Source: an uncultured Lachnospiraceae bacterium
GTDB lineage: Bacteria > Bacillota > Clostridia > Lachnospirales > Lachnospiraceae
Direction of reading: 5' to 3'
Assembly: GCA_949743325.1 (NCBI GenBank)
Contig: CATJTQ010000097.1
Location: 1-62,641, forward strand
Length of the DNA stretch: 62,641 nucleotides
Made by a program: the position numbers and the translations under genes. The number at the start of each line of letters is the position of its first letter. Within the stretch, counting starts at the first letter, position 1. Of this stretch, positions 52,743 through 62,060 are shown piece by piece. The notes beneath the pieces are model-generated. The model searched no databases. It saw only the letters and a program-made list of their open reading frames with translations, and was not told the origin of the DNA.

Positions 52743-54728
52743 ATGAGTAATATTGATACAATGTCAGTGAACGCCATTCGTGTGCTTGCAGCTGATTCTA
52801 TTCAGAAAGCGAAATCAGGACATCCGGGACTCCCTCTCGGTGCAGCGGCAACAGCGTATGAATTATGGGCAAAGCATATGAATCATAATCCAAAAAATCC
52901 TGAGTGGAAGAATCGTGATCGTTTTATATTATCAGGCGGACATGGCTCAACATTATTGTATGCGCTGTTTCATTTGTTTGGTTATGGCAACTTATCAATG
53001 GATGAGTTAAAGAAATTTCGCCAAGATGGATCATTAACACCAGGACATCCTGAGTATAAGCATACTGTTGGTGTTGAAGCGACCACAGGACCTCTTGGGG
53101 CAGGAATGGGTATGGCTGTTGGAATGGCTATGGCAGAAGCACATCTTGCAGAAGTATTTAATAAGGAAGGTTTTCCTGTAGTTGATCATTATACTTATGT
53201 ACTAGGCGGAGATGGCTGTATGATGGAAGGTATTTCTTCTGAGGCGTTTTCACTGGCAGGAACATTAGGTTTAAGTAAATTAATTGTCTTTTACGATTCA
53301 AATAATATCTCAATTGAAGGAGCAACAGATATTGCATTTACAGAGGATGTTAAGAAAAGGTTTGAAGCTTTTGGTTTCCAGACATTGGTAGTAGAAGATG
53401 GAAATGATTTGGAAGAGATCGGAAAAGCAATTAAGGAGGCAAAATCTGATAAAACAAGACCGTCAATGATTATGGTTAGAACACAAATCGGTTTTGGATG
53501 TCCAGAAAAACAAGGCAAAGCAAGTGCACATGGCGAGCCGCTTGGAGAAGATAATGTTAAAGCGCTAAAAGAAAATTTAGGTTTTCCAGCAGACAAAGAT
53601 TTCTATGTTCCTGATGAAGTATATGATAACTATAAAAAAATTACTGAGGAAAAAGGCAAGGCAGAGGAAGAATGGAATAAGCTTTTTGAAGATTACTGTT
53701 CAAAGTATCCTGATATGAAAGAGTTATGGGATAAATACTATGATTGTAATGCTGCTGATAAATTGATTGATAATGATGATTTTTGGTCTTATGAAGATAA
53801 GCCTGAGGCTACACGTAATTTATCAGGAATAATGATTAATAGAATAAAAGATATTCTTCCTAACTTTATCGGCGGTTCAGCAGATTTGGCTCCGTCCAAT
53901 AAAACAAATATGAAGGATGCAGGCGATTTTTCTAAAGATGATTATGCAGGAAGGAATCTTCACTTTGGTGTTCGTGAAATTGCTATGGCAGCAATTGGAA
54001 ATGGTCTTGCGCTCCATGGTGGATTAAAACCGTATATTGCTACTTTCTTTGTATTTAGTGATTATACTAAACCTATGGCTAGACTTGCTGCTATTATGGG
54101 CTTGCCGTTAACATATGTGTTTACACATGACAGTATTGGTGTAGGAGAGGATGGACCTACACATGAACCAGTTGAGCAGTTGGCAATGCTTCGTTCACTG
54201 CCGAATTTCAATGTGTTCCGTCCTGCAGATGCTACGGAGACAGCGGCAGCATGGTATTATGCTGTAAGTAATAAGACTACTCCAACTGCACTTGCACTTA
54301 CAAGACAGAATCTTCCTCAGCTTCCAGGCTCAAGCAAAGAGGCATTAAAAGGTGGATATATTATAGAAGATTCTAATAAGGATATTCCTGATGCAATTAT
54401 TATAGCAAGTGGTTCTGAGGTTAGTCTCGCGGTTGATGCAAAGGCCGAACTTGCAAAAGATGGAATGGATGTAAGAGTAGTAAGTATGCCATGTATGGAT
54501 TTATTTGAGAAACAGTCAGACGAATATAAAGAGAAAGTACTTCCAAAGTCAGTTCGCAAGAGAGTTGCAGTAGAAGCACTGTCAGGATTTGGCTGGGGAA
54601 AATATGTAGGTTTGGATGGAGCATATATTACAATGGATGGCTTTGGTGCAAGTGCTCCTTACAGCGTACTGTTCCCTAAATTTGGGTTTACCGTTGATAA
54701 TGTAGTAAAGACGGTAAAAGGATTATAA
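52743..54728 (+). CDS. tkt: Transketolase
   Basis: A 661-residue thiamine-diphosphate enzyme moving two-carbon units in the non-oxidative pentose phosphate pathway. The N-terminal domain has KSGHPGLPLGAAATAYELW, SGGHGSTLLYALFHL and the ThDP/metal motif GGDGCMMEGISSEAFSLAG with SNNISIEG; the middle domain has HFGVREIAMAAIGNG and HDSIGVGEDGPTHEP. Length is full. AAGGAGG lies 5-8 bases before the ATG; it is 11 bases after the transaldolase-like gene. Confidence 0.97.
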   Translation: MSNIDTMSVNAIRVLAADSIQKAKSGHPGLPLGAAATAYELWAKHMNHNPKNPEWKNRDRFILSGGHGSTLLYALFHLFGYGNLSMDELKKFRQDGSLTPGHPEYKHTVGVEATTGPLGAGMGMAVGMAMAEAHLAEVFNKEGFPVVDHYTYVLGGDGCMMEGISSEAFSLAGTLGLSKLIVFYDSNNISIEGATDIAFTEDVKKRFEAFGFQTLVVEDGNDLEEIGKAIKEAKSDKTRPSMIMVRTQIGFGCPEKQGKASAHGEPLGEDNVKALKENLGFPADKDFYVPDEVYDNYKKITEEKGKAEEEWNKLFEDYCSKYPDMKELWDKYYDCNAADKLIDNDDFWSYEDKPEATRNLSGIMINRIKDILPNFIGGSADLAPSNKTNMKDAGDFSKDDYAGRNLHFGVREIAMAAIGNGLALHGGLKPYIATFFVFSDYTKPMARLAAIMGLPLTYVFTHDSIGVGEDGPTHEPVEQLAMLRSLPNFNVFRPADATETAAAWYYAVSNKTTPTALALTRQNLPQLPGSSKEALKGGYIIEDSNKDIPDAIIIASGSEVSLAVDAKAELAKDGMDVRVVSMPCMDLFEKQSDEYKEKVLPKSVRKRVAVEALSGFGWGKYVGLDGAYITMDGFGASAPYSVLFPKFGFTVDNVVKTVKGL

Positions 54729-54731
54729 TCT

Positions 54732-55313
54732 ATGCGGAAACGGTTGGTAAGAGCAGTCGGTAACGTAAAAGGAGAGATAAACAGAGAGTACTATGAAACT
54801 GTTCATGATATTTTAAAGCATCCGGTAGTTAGAAAGATGAGTGAATTTAAGCATCATTATGGAACAAGTTGTTATAGGCATTGCCTTCATGTTTCATACT
54901 TGAATTTTATCATCTGTAAAAAATTGCACTTAGATGCACGGGCGGCAGCCCGTGCCGGTATGCTTCATGATATGTTTTTGTATGATTGGCATAAGCATGC
55001 GGAAGAGACAGGGAATCACTTTCATGGATTAACACATCCACGCTATGCAATGCGTATGGCGGAAACTAATTTTGTATTATCCAAAAAGGAAAAGGAAATT
55101 ATACTTCATCATATGTGGCCGATTACAATTAGTCTTCCGACAAGCAAGGAAGGATTTATAATTACCTTTACAGATAAAATTAGTGGGTTATTAGAAGCAT
55201 TAGATTATTACGGAGAAAAGTTTTTTCCTTCAAGAGAAAAGCTCGATGATTATATAACTGTATTAAATAAAAAAATCTTAGGTTTCTTGGATGAGAAAAC
55301 TAACTTATATTGA
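54732..55313 (+). CDS. HD-domain phosphohydrolase
   Basis: A 193-residue metal-dependent phosphohydrolase. The metal ligands are visible: His in GTSCYRHCLHVSYLN, the His-Asp pair in AGMLHDMFLYDW, the late His in ILHHMWP and Asp in ITFTDKISG. It starts 3 bases after the transketolase stop, so it belongs to the same transcript; why an HD enzyme sits there is not clear. The substrate could be a nucleotide or a phosphorylated signalling molecule. The family is widespread in Lachnospiraceae. Confidence 0.85.
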   Translation: MRKRLVRAVGNVKGEINREYYETVHDILKHPVVRKMSEFKHHYGTSCYRHCLHVSYLNFIICKKLHLDARAAARAGMLHDMFLYDWHKHAEETGNHFHGLTHPRYAMRMAETNFVLSKKEKEIILHHMWPITISLPTSKEGFIITFTDKISGLLEALDYYGEKFFPSREKLDDYITVLNKKILGFLDEKTNLY

Positions 55314-55458
55314 CTTTATTACAGTTGATTTGTGTTAGTTTTTACCAAAAACATTATTGAAAATATATGTATTATGCACAAATTGTTGTTGTGAATCTCT
55401 AAAAATTATAAAAAATTAATAGAATTATCTAAAATAAATGAATATAATAAAAAAGTGC

Positions 55459-55487
55459 TTGCATTATCAATTTAAAAGTTATATAAT
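55459..55487 (+). promoter_or_regulatory. Strong promoter for the sortase-linked envelope operon
   Basis: TTGCAT (55459-55464), 17 bases, perfect TATAAT (55482-55487). A T/A-rich segment precedes it. Transcription would start near 55494, which excludes any translation start before that point. Confidence 0.75.
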
Positions 55488-55542
55488 AGTCAATGCTAGA
55501 CAAGGTCATTTAAAGATGACAAATGTAAGGAGGTTGAAAAGA

Positions 55543-56181
55543 GTGAAAGTTATGAAGAAAATTGCTTCTTTAGTTTTAGCAGGAGCAATGACATTATCAA
55601 TGTCAATGGCAGCATTTGCATTAACAGGTGTAACAGCAGAAGAGCAGAAAATTCTTGATGCAGCACCTGCGAAAGCAGCAGAGCTTGGTGTTCCTACATC
55701 AAGTGCACAGTATCAGAAATACTATTCACAGGCAGTAACATATGTTCAGCAGAACGATATGACAACAGCTCAGGTTGATGGTGCACTTAAAGCTATGGAT
55801 AATGCTACAGCAGAAGCTAAGACAGCTATGGAGAAAGCAGGAGTATCAAGTCTATTAGATTTAGACGAAGCTACATTAAAATCTTTAACAGCTAGCTGTG
55901 CATCTGTAATCAATAAAGAATTACAGGCAGTTGGTATTGAAGTTAGAGTTAGTGCAGATGGTACTGTAACAGGTGTTACAACTCAGGGTTCTAATAAAAA
56001 TGATCCTACAGCTACAAACACACCAAAACAGAACACTGTAATTTCTTCAACTAAAGTTGTTAAGCAGACTGGTTCTGATATGACAGCAACAGTTGTAGTT
56101 GCAGCTACAGTAGTAGGCGCAGTTGCTGCATGTGGCGTTGTTTCTAAGAAAAAAGGTCTTTTTGCAAAGACTGAAGCTTAA
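55543..56181 (+). CDS. Secreted alpha-helical protein with sortase-like tail
   Basis: A 212-residue exported protein read from GTG at 55543 (AAGGAGG 9 bases before it); an earlier in-frame ATG at 55438 lies inside the promoter region. Signal peptide: VMKKIASLVLAGAMTLSMSMAAFA. The mature region is helical and Ala/Gln-rich (SSAQYQKYYSQAVTYVQQND), then a Thr/Asn/Lys linker. The end has VVKQTGSDMT, a hydrophobic membrane stretch of about 20 residues and KKKGLFAKTEA. This is the layout of a sortase substrate, with VKQTGS in place of LPQTG-type motifs. The sortase gene follows 6 bases later. The function of the surface domain is unknown; high expression is suggested by promoter and ribosome site. 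Confidence 0.8.
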   Translation: MKVMKKIASLVLAGAMTLSMSMAAFALTGVTAEEQKILDAAPAKAAELGVPTSSAQYQKYYSQAVTYVQQNDMTTAQVDGALKAMDNATAEAKTAMEKAGVSSLLDLDEATLKSLTASCASVINKELQAVGIEVRVSADGTVTGVTTQGSNKNDPTATNTPKQNTVISSTKVVKQTGSDMTATVVVAATVVGAVAACGVVSKKKGLFAKTEA

Positions 56182-56187
56182 CATATA

Positions 56188-56853
56188 GTGAAAAATAAGC
56201 TAAAAAGATTAATGGCATATATTTATATGCCATTAATTTTTACTGTTATAGGCTATGGAATACTATGGATTGCAACTGCGCCTGTTATAGATTTTGTATA
56301 TAATGTAGGTTCTATGGTCATGGCACAGGAAGTGCCGGAATTTAATACACAATTGGGTAGTGTATTTGATGGAAATGATGGGACTCCTGAAGAACAGCCG
56401 GAGTTTGTAAGTACATCTAATGTCAATTTGCCAGTTTTTGGTGAACAATATGGACAAATAACCTGTGAGAGAATTGGTCTGGATGCGCCGGTTTACTTTG
56501 GTGATGACAATGATATTTTGCGTGTTGGAGCAGGACAGTATATAGGAAGTTTTCTTCCAGGATATGGAAGATTGATAATGTTATGTGCCCACAATACAAC
56601 ATTTTTCAGACCTTTACAAATTATCGAGGCAGGGGATATTATAGTTTTTAAGACAAGTTACGGTGTGTATCAGTACCAGGTCAGCAGAACAGATATAAAG
56701 GATCATAATGATTCTTCTGCTTATGATTTGCTTAAGGAAGAAGAAGAATTAATTATGTATACATGTTATCCGTTTGAGACAATGGTTGGGACAAAGACAG
56801 ACCGTTTGTTTGTGTATTGTGAAAAAATTTCAGGACCTACTGTTATAGACTAG
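56188..56853 (+). CDS. Sortase (class D-like)
   Basis: A 221-residue membrane-anchored transpeptidase. TM segment at about 11-33, then the sortase barrel: ERIGLDAPVYFGDD, GRLIMLCAHN with the catalytic His, the Cys in LIMYTCYPF and the Arg in KTDRLFVYCEK. The TCYPF pattern resembles class D sortases of clostridia, known to use LPQTG-like signals. The GTG start at 56188 has no clear ribosome site and follows the substrate-like gene by 6 bases; ATG at 56212 is an alternative. It likely anchors the preceding protein to the wall. Confidence 0.9.
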   Translation: MKNKLKRLMAYIYMPLIFTVIGYGILWIATAPVIDFVYNVGSMVMAQEVPEFNTQLGSVFDGNDGTPEEQPEFVSTSNVNLPVFGEQYGQITCERIGLDAPVYFGDDNDILRVGAGQYIGSFLPGYGRLIMLCAHNTTFFRPLQIIEAGDIIVFKTSYGVYQYQVSRTDIKDHNDSSAYDLLKEEEELIMYTCYPFETMVGTKTDRLFVYCEKISGPTVID

Positions 56854-56864
56854 GAGGTAAAAGG

Positions 56865-57719
56865 ATGCGTAATAATAAGAAGAAAAAATCAAATAAATTA
56901 TTAAAAAAAGTGATAAGTACACTTTTATCCTTTTTGCTTGCAGTTATATTTACAGTAGGTTCTGTGCTTATCGGAGTATATATTGGTTTTTTAAATGAAA
57001 ATCGTATAATAGATGGTCTTAATTATAAAGATTATTATTCAGGTGTTGAATCGACTTTTTATGAAAATTCAAAAGATATATCAACGCCTATTGGTCTGCC
57101 GGATACTGTTTTGGATGGGATTGTTGAATCTGAAAAGGTACATCAGGATGTAAAAAATTATGTTGTTTCAGCAGTTAATGGTCAGACATTTATATTTGAT
57201 ATAGATTCTCTAAAAAATAAACTTGAAGAAAATGTGCGTGGATATTTTGCTTCTCAGGAGTGGGAAATACAGCCGGAGCAGGAAGCAACTATACCTGAAT
57301 ATACACAATTGATAGCGGATGAATATATTAAATGTGTAAAATTACCGTTGGTAGAACATTTTGCATCTGCAAAAAGGGTGTATCAGAAAATATTGCTTTT
57401 TGCAATACCTTCCATAGTGATTCTTTCTGCTATAATAATATTTATGATGCTGCATATGCAGAAATGGAAGCATAGAGGAATTCGCTATATAGTTTACAGT
57501 TCATTTGCTACGATGTTGATGGTTGCAATACCAGGTGTTGTTGCGTTGGCAAGCGGCTTTTATAAACATATTAATATTTCCTCAGAGTATTTATATTATG
57601 CACTTGTAAAATATATTAGTAATGGGTTATGGGTATTTATTTACCTTGCACTTATATGGATAGTAGTTTCAGTGGCCTTGTTATTTTTGATCCGCTTTGT
57701 CAAAAATTATAAGAATTAA
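56865..57719 (+). CDS. Four-TM membrane protein of unknown function
   Basis: A 284-residue protein with a basic N-terminus, TM1 at about 18-45, an outer domain of about 125 residues (with PIGLPDTVLDGIVES and SLKNKLEENVRGYF), then TM2 to TM4 between 172 and 280 and a basic end. I recognise no family. AGGAGG precedes the ATG. It sits between the sortase and the capsule regulators with spacing of 11 and 22 bases, so it is part of the same envelope operon and may help assemble or place surface proteins or polysaccharide, which is inference only. Confidence 0.8.
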   Translation: MRNNKKKKSNKLLKKVISTLLSFLLAVIFTVGSVLIGVYIGFLNENRIIDGLNYKDYYSGVESTFYENSKDISTPIGLPDTVLDGIVESEKVHQDVKNYVVSAVNGQTFIFDIDSLKNKLEENVRGYFASQEWEIQPEQEATIPEYTQLIADEYIKCVKLPLVEHFASAKRVYQKILLFAIPSIVILSAIIIFMMLHMQKWKHRGIRYIVYSSFATMLMVAIPGVVALASGFYKHINISSEYLYYALVKYISNGLWVFIYLALIWIVVSVALLFLIRFVKNYKN

Positions 57720-57741
57720 ATCTGATTAAAGGGGGCCCGCA

Positions 57742-58467
57742 ATGGAACATTTATTTGATATGCATTGTCATATACTTCCTGGTATAGATGATGGTGCAAA
57801 AGATGAATATGATATGATGAAAATGGTGCGGATAGCTTACAATGAAGGTATTCGCACAATCGTTGCTACACCGCATTTCCATCCTTACAGAGGCAGTGCT
57901 GATTCAGAGGCTGTTATGAGAATATTCGGGAAAACATACAGTTTAATAAGACATTATTTTCCAGATATGGATGTATATGAGGGTTGCGAAATTTACTACC
58001 AGAGTGATATAGTAAACAAGATAAAAAATGGTGAGCTTCTCACAATGGCAGGCAGTAATTATGTGTTGATAGAATTTTCTACAGATGCAGAATGTACTTA
58101 TATAAGAGATGCATTAAGTGAAATTCTTTTTGCTGGTTTTCGCCCTGTAATAGCTCATATAGAGAGATATGACAATCTTATGAATAACTTTGATTTAGTA
58201 AATGAGCTGGTAGAATCAGGGATCTATATACAAGTAAATTCAGCTTCAATTATAGGAAATGCTGGGATGAAGACTAAGAAAGATATTCGAAAGCTGTTTC
58301 AGAATGATTTAGTTCATTTTGTTGGAACAGACGCCCATAATGAAAAAAGCAGGGCGCCGCTTATTAAAAAAAGTGTACGGTATGTAGAAAAGAAATTTGG
58401 TGAAGATGTTGCTGAGAGAGTTTTTCATATTAATCCGGCACTGCTTATTAAGAACAAAATAATTTAA
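57742..58467 (+). CDS. cpsB: Tyrosine-protein phosphatase CpsB/CapC (PHP family)
   Basis: A 241-residue manganese-dependent phosphatase that removes phosphate from the capsule tyrosine kinase. PHP motifs: FDMHCHILPGIDDGAKD at the N-terminus, IVATPHFHPYRG, YEGCEIYYQ, PVIAHIERYDN and VGTDAHNEKSR. Length is normal (240-260). It leads the capsule regulatory triad phosphatase - Wzz-type - kinase. AAGGGGG precedes the ATG. Confidence 0.95.
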   Translation: MEHLFDMHCHILPGIDDGAKDEYDMMKMVRIAYNEGIRTIVATPHFHPYRGSADSEAVMRIFGKTYSLIRHYFPDMDVYEGCEIYYQSDIVNKIKNGELLTMAGSNYVLIEFSTDAECTYIRDALSEILFAGFRPVIAHIERYDNLMNNFDLVNELVESGIYIQVNSASIIGNAGMKTKKDIRKLFQNDLVHFVGTDAHNEKSRAPLIKKSVRYVEKKFGEDVAERVFHINPALLIKNKII

Positions 58468-58481
58468 GGAGTACATCGATT

Positions 58482-59336
58482 ATGGAAACAAAAAATTCAA
58501 ATGATGAACTTGAGATAGACTTAGGTGAAATTATTTCTTTAATATTATCCAGGCTTTGGATAATATTATTTATTGGAATTTTAGGTGCCTTGACTATGTT
58601 AATTATAAGTAAATTTCTTTTGGCGCCGATATATAGTACAACAACTCAAGTTTATGTGCTGAACAGACAGGATCAGAATTCTAACAGCCTAACATCTGCA
58701 GATTTACAGTCTGGTAGTCAGCTCAGTAAGGATTATGTAGAAATAATTACAAGCCGTGCCGTGTTGGAGCAGGTTATAGCTGAGCTTGGACTGGAAGATA
58801 TGGGAATTGGAGAACTGAAAGGTATGATTTCTGTATCAGCACCTACTGAGACTCGTAGTATTTATATAACAGTTAATGATACAGATGCTTACCGTGCACA
58901 GCAAATTGCTAATAAAGTAAGAGAAGTGGCTTCTTTTAGAATATGTGATATTATGAAAGTTGAAGCAGTTAATGTGGTGGATGAGGCATATATACCAACA
59001 TCACCTTCAAGTCCAAATATAATTAAAAATACGATGTTTGGAGGTATTGCCGGTATTGCAATTGCAATTGCAATTATAGTCATAGGTTTCTTGTTAGACG
59101 ATACAATAAAGAATACAGATGATGTTGAAAAATATCTTGGTTTAAGTGTATTAGGAAGTATACCTATGCTTGAAGACAGCAAGAAAGCTAAAAAACAGAA
59201 AGATAATGCAGATATGGCACTTGAAGATGAACCAGTTTATTATGAAAATCAGGGAAATGAAGTCGAAGATGAATTGGAATATAATGATTTTGACAATGAT
59301 TATGACTATTCATATGAGGATGATGATGAAGAGTAA
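58482..59336 (+). CDS. capA: Wzz-type chain-length / CapA kinase activator
   Basis: A 284-residue membrane protein. TM1 about 18-48, an outer domain (SQLSKDYVEIITSRAVLEQVI, SAPTETRSIYITVND), the proline-rich motif PTSPSSPN before TM2 (about 185-210), then a cytoplasmic tail. Proteins of this kind set polysaccharide chain length and activate the partner kinase through the tail. The tail here is long and very acidic, with many Asp/Glu/Tyr (YNDFDNDYDYSYEDDDEE). TAAGGAG precedes the ATG. Confidence 0.92.
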   Translation: METKNSNDELEIDLGEIISLILSRLWIILFIGILGALTMLIISKFLLAPIYSTTTQVYVLNRQDQNSNSLTSADLQSGSQLSKDYVEIITSRAVLEQVIAELGLEDMGIGELKGMISVSAPTETRSIYITVNDTDAYRAQQIANKVREVASFRICDIMKVEAVNVVDEAYIPTSPSSPNIIKNTMFGGIAGIAIAIAIIVIGFLLDDTIKNTDDVEKYLGLSVLGSIPMLEDSKKAKKQKDNADMALEDEPVYYENQGNEVEDELEYNDFDNDYDYSYEDDDEE

Positions 59337-59363
59337 TAGATTCGGTTGCTGGAGGTAAAATCG

Positions 59364-60089
59364 ATGAAAAACGTAGTAATAAGGAAATTAGATGATTTAG
59401 ATTTTAGAAGTAACGAGGCTTATAAAACACTTCGTACAAATTTACAGCTTTGCGGAAATGAAGTAAAAGTAATTGCTATTACAAGCTGTACTCCTAATGA
59501 AGGAAAAACTAGCGTTACTTTTAATTTGGTCAGATCAATAGCAGATCTAGGAAAAAAAGTATTATATATAGATGCAGATTTGAGAAAGTCTGTAGTTATT
59601 GGACGCTACAAAGTTGAAGGAGAGATTCTCGGTCTTACACATTTCCTTGCAGGACAGGAACAGTTTCATAATGTTGTCTATTCTACAAATGTCAATAAGC
59701 TTCATATGGTATTTGCTGGTCCGGTTCCGCCAAATCCAGCAGAACTTTTAAGTAATAAATATTTTAAGAAACTTATTCCTACCCTGAAAGATGTTTATGA
59801 TTATGTTATTATAGATACACCACCTTTAGGGTCGGTTATAGACAGTGCAATAATTGCCCAGCAGTGTGATGGAATAGCGTTTGTATGTGAAGCAAGGCAT
59901 AATAGTTATAAATTTGCACAGAAAGTTATAGAGCAGTTGAAGAAGACTGATTGTAAAATATTAGGGGTAATTTTAAATAAAGTTCCTATCGCAACAAGAG
60001 GATATTATAGTAAGTATTATGGAAAATATTACGGAAAATATTATGGCAAATACTATGGAAGTTATTATGGTCATGACAAAGATGATTAA
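59364..60089 (+). CDS. cpsD: Capsular tyrosine-protein kinase CpsD/CapB
   Basis: A 241-residue bacterial tyrosine kinase with P-loop SCTPNEGKTSVTFNL, Walker A' motif VLYIDADLRKS and Walker B YVIIDTPPLG. The C-terminus is a tyrosine cluster of repeats (KYYG, five times), the autophosphorylation region. The ATG at 59364 has GGAGG 8 bases before it; a TTG at 59346 is less likely. It should couple polymer length and export with the Wzz-type partner and be reset by CpsB. Confidence 0.95.
   Translation: MKNVVIRKLDDLDFRSNEAYKTLRTNLQLCGNEVKVIAITSCTPNEGKTSVTFNLVRSIADLGKKVLYIDADLRKSVVIGRYKVEGEILGLTHFLAGQEQFHNVVYSTNVNKLHMVFAGPVPPNPAELLSNKYFKKLIPTLKDVYDYVIIDTPPLGSVIDSAIIAQQCDGIAFVCEARHNSYKFAQKVIEQLKKTDCKILGVILNKVPIATRGYYSKYYGKYYGKYYGKYYGSYYGHDKDD
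60012..60071 (+). repeat. 12-bp tandem repeat coding the tyrosine tail of CpsD
   Basis: Five units of 12 bases of the type AAATATTATGGA, each coding K/S-Y-Y-G. Wobble positions vary (TAT/TAC, GGA/GGC/GGT), so the protein repeat is under selection and old copies have drifted. Confidence 0.85.
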
Positions 60090-60118
60090 CCATTCAAACG
60101 GTGAGGATGTGTGCAGTT

Positions 60119-61981
60119 GTGGAAAAAATACTTAAGAACAGAAAGATAGTTATAGCGTTACTTGTTTTATATGACATAATTGCAATACAGGTTGCAAGTT
60201 TTTTTGCAATTTATATTAGATTCGATTTTCAAATAACCGAGATTCCGATAAACTTTTTTAATAATGTATGTAATTATGCAATAATTAATACTATTGTAAC
60301 TATATTGTTGTTTGCTGTATTTGGGATGTATAGATATCTTTGGAGATATATAGGTTCATTGGAGGTTATGACTGGCTTATTGGCATCTGTTTTATCCTCA
60401 TGTTGTTATGGTTTAGGAATTCATATGATGGGTATGTATGTTCCTAGAAGTTTTTATGGCTTTTATCCTTGTTTCCTGCTTTTTCTGACAATGGGATTAA
60501 GATGTTCATATCGTATGCTTATGGCGATAACTGTCAGATTAAAAATAAGACAGAATGACGGCGGTAGAAGGGTAATGGTAATAGGAGCTGGAGAAGCAGC
60601 CTCTGCCATTATCAAAGAATATCAGAATAGTAAATATTTAAGTCAAAGAGTGGCATGTATTATAGATGATGATCCGACGAAGAGAAATAAATATGTTCAT
60701 GGAATAAAAATTGTTGGAAATAGAAAGTCGATAGTTGAGAATGTACAGAAATTTGGAATCAATGAAATTGTAATTGCAATTCCTACTTTAAAACAGTTGG
60801 AGCTGCGTAAAATAGTTGATATATGTCAGCGCACGGATTGTAGAATAAGAGTATTGCCAGGTATGTATCAATTAATACGAGAAGATGTTTCTGTTTCCCG
60901 ATTAAAAGAAATTGAGATTGAAGATTTATTGGGAAGAGATTCCGTATGTGTAAATCTTGAAGAAATTGCAGGATATGTTACAGATAAAGTAGTACTTGTA
61001 ACTGGTGGAGGCGGTTCTATAGGCAGTGAATTGTGCCGTCAGGTTGCACAGCGTAATCCTAAAAGGCTTATAATTTTTGATATTTATGAAAATAATGCAT
61101 ATGATATACAGCAGGAGCTTAAAGCAAAATATCCCAAATTGGAGTTAACTGTGCTTATTGGTTCAGTTAGAAATACATCGCGCTTGGAAAATGTATTTGA
61201 AGAGTACCATCCTGATATAGTTTATCATGCTGCTGCACATAAACATGTCCCTCTTATGGAGGACAGTCCGAACGAGGCAATAAAGAATAATGTTTTTGGT
61301 ACACTTAAAACTGCCAGAGCAGCAGGAAAATATGGCTCAAAGAGATTTGTACTTATATCTACAGATAAAGCAGTGAATCCTACAAATATAATGGGTGCCT
61401 CTAAAAGAATGTGTGAGATGATAATTCAGACATTAAATAATCATTATGACACAGAGTATGTTGCAGTTCGTTTTGGAAATGTACTTGGAAGTAATGGAAG
61501 CGTAATACCATTATTTAAGAAGCAGATTGCTAAGGGCGGTCCTGTAACAGTAACACATCCAGATATTATAAGATACTTTATGACGATACCTGAAGCTGTT
61601 TCATTAGTTTTGCAGGCAGGAGCATATGCAAAGGGTGGAGAAATATTTGTATTTGACATGGGTGAACCAGTTAGAATTGTTGACTTGGCAAAAAATATGA
61701 TTAGACTATCAGGATATGTTCCAGGTGAAGATATAGAAATAAAATATACAGGTTTACGCCCAGGAGAGAAATTATATGAAGAGCTGCTGATGGAAGAAGA
61801 GGGATTGCAAAATACAGCAAATAATCTTATTCATATTGGCAAACCTATAGAATTTGATGAAGAATTATTCAAGGAACAATTAAGTTTACTTGAGAAGGCT
61901 GTTAAGAAAGATGAGGAAGACGTGCGCAATTTAGTTAAAGAGATAGTTCCTACTTATCAGCCAAAGAAGATAGATATTTAA
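60119..61981 (+). CDS. Nucleotide-sugar 4,6-dehydratase / epimerase, WbpM-CapD type
   Basis: A membrane-bound dehydratase of about 620 residues. Four N-terminal transmembrane helices (about 10-135), a Rossmann nucleotide-binding region (MVIGAGEAASAIIKEY), then the short-chain-dehydrogenase part: NAD loop TGGGGSIGSELCRQV, AAAHKHVPLMED, ISTDKAVNPTN and catalytic MGASKR, where Met replaces the usual Tyr as known in the WbpM/FlaA1/PglF branch. It probably converts UDP-GlcNAc to a 4-keto-6-deoxy sugar for the exopolysaccharide. The start is not certain: GTG 60119 has a GAGG site 13 bases upstream; GTG 60101 and ATG 60107 are alternatives. Confidence 0.92.
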   Translation: MEKILKNRKIVIALLVLYDIIAIQVASFFAIYIRFDFQITEIPINFFNNVCNYAIINTIVTILLFAVFGMYRYLWRYIGSLEVMTGLLASVLSSCCYGLGIHMMGMYVPRSFYGFYPCFLLFLTMGLRCSYRMLMAITVRLKIRQNDGGRRVMVIGAGEAASAIIKEYQNSKYLSQRVACIIDDDPTKRNKYVHGIKIVGNRKSIVENVQKFGINEIVIAIPTLKQLELRKIVDICQRTDCRIRVLPGMYQLIREDVSVSRLKEIEIEDLLGRDSVCVNLEEIAGYVTDKVVLVTGGGGSIGSELCRQVAQRNPKRLIIFDIYENNAYDIQQELKAKYPKLELTVLIGSVRNTSRLENVFEEYHPDIVYHAAAHKHVPLMEDSPNEAIKNNVFGTLKTARAAGKYGSKRFVLISTDKAVNPTNIMGASKRMCEMIIQTLNNHYDTEYVAVRFGNVLGSNGSVIPLFKKQIAKGGPVTVTHPDIIRYFMTIPEAVSLVLQAGAYAKGGEIFVFDMGEPVRIVDLAKNMIRLSGYVPGEDIEIKYTGLRPGEKLYEELLMEEEGLQNTANNLIHIGKPIEFDEELFKEQLSLLEKAVKKDEEDVRNLVKEIVPTYQPKKIDI

Positions 61982-62060
61982 TTTTAGCATGAAAGTTCCT
62001 GCAGATTATGTTTAATACATAAATGTGGGATTTTCTTGTCTTTGACAAGGAGGATGTTTT

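Noticed and set aside
60012-60071. A CRISPR-like repeat array
   Set aside because: Units are 12 bases without spacers and lie in frame inside the kinase gene.
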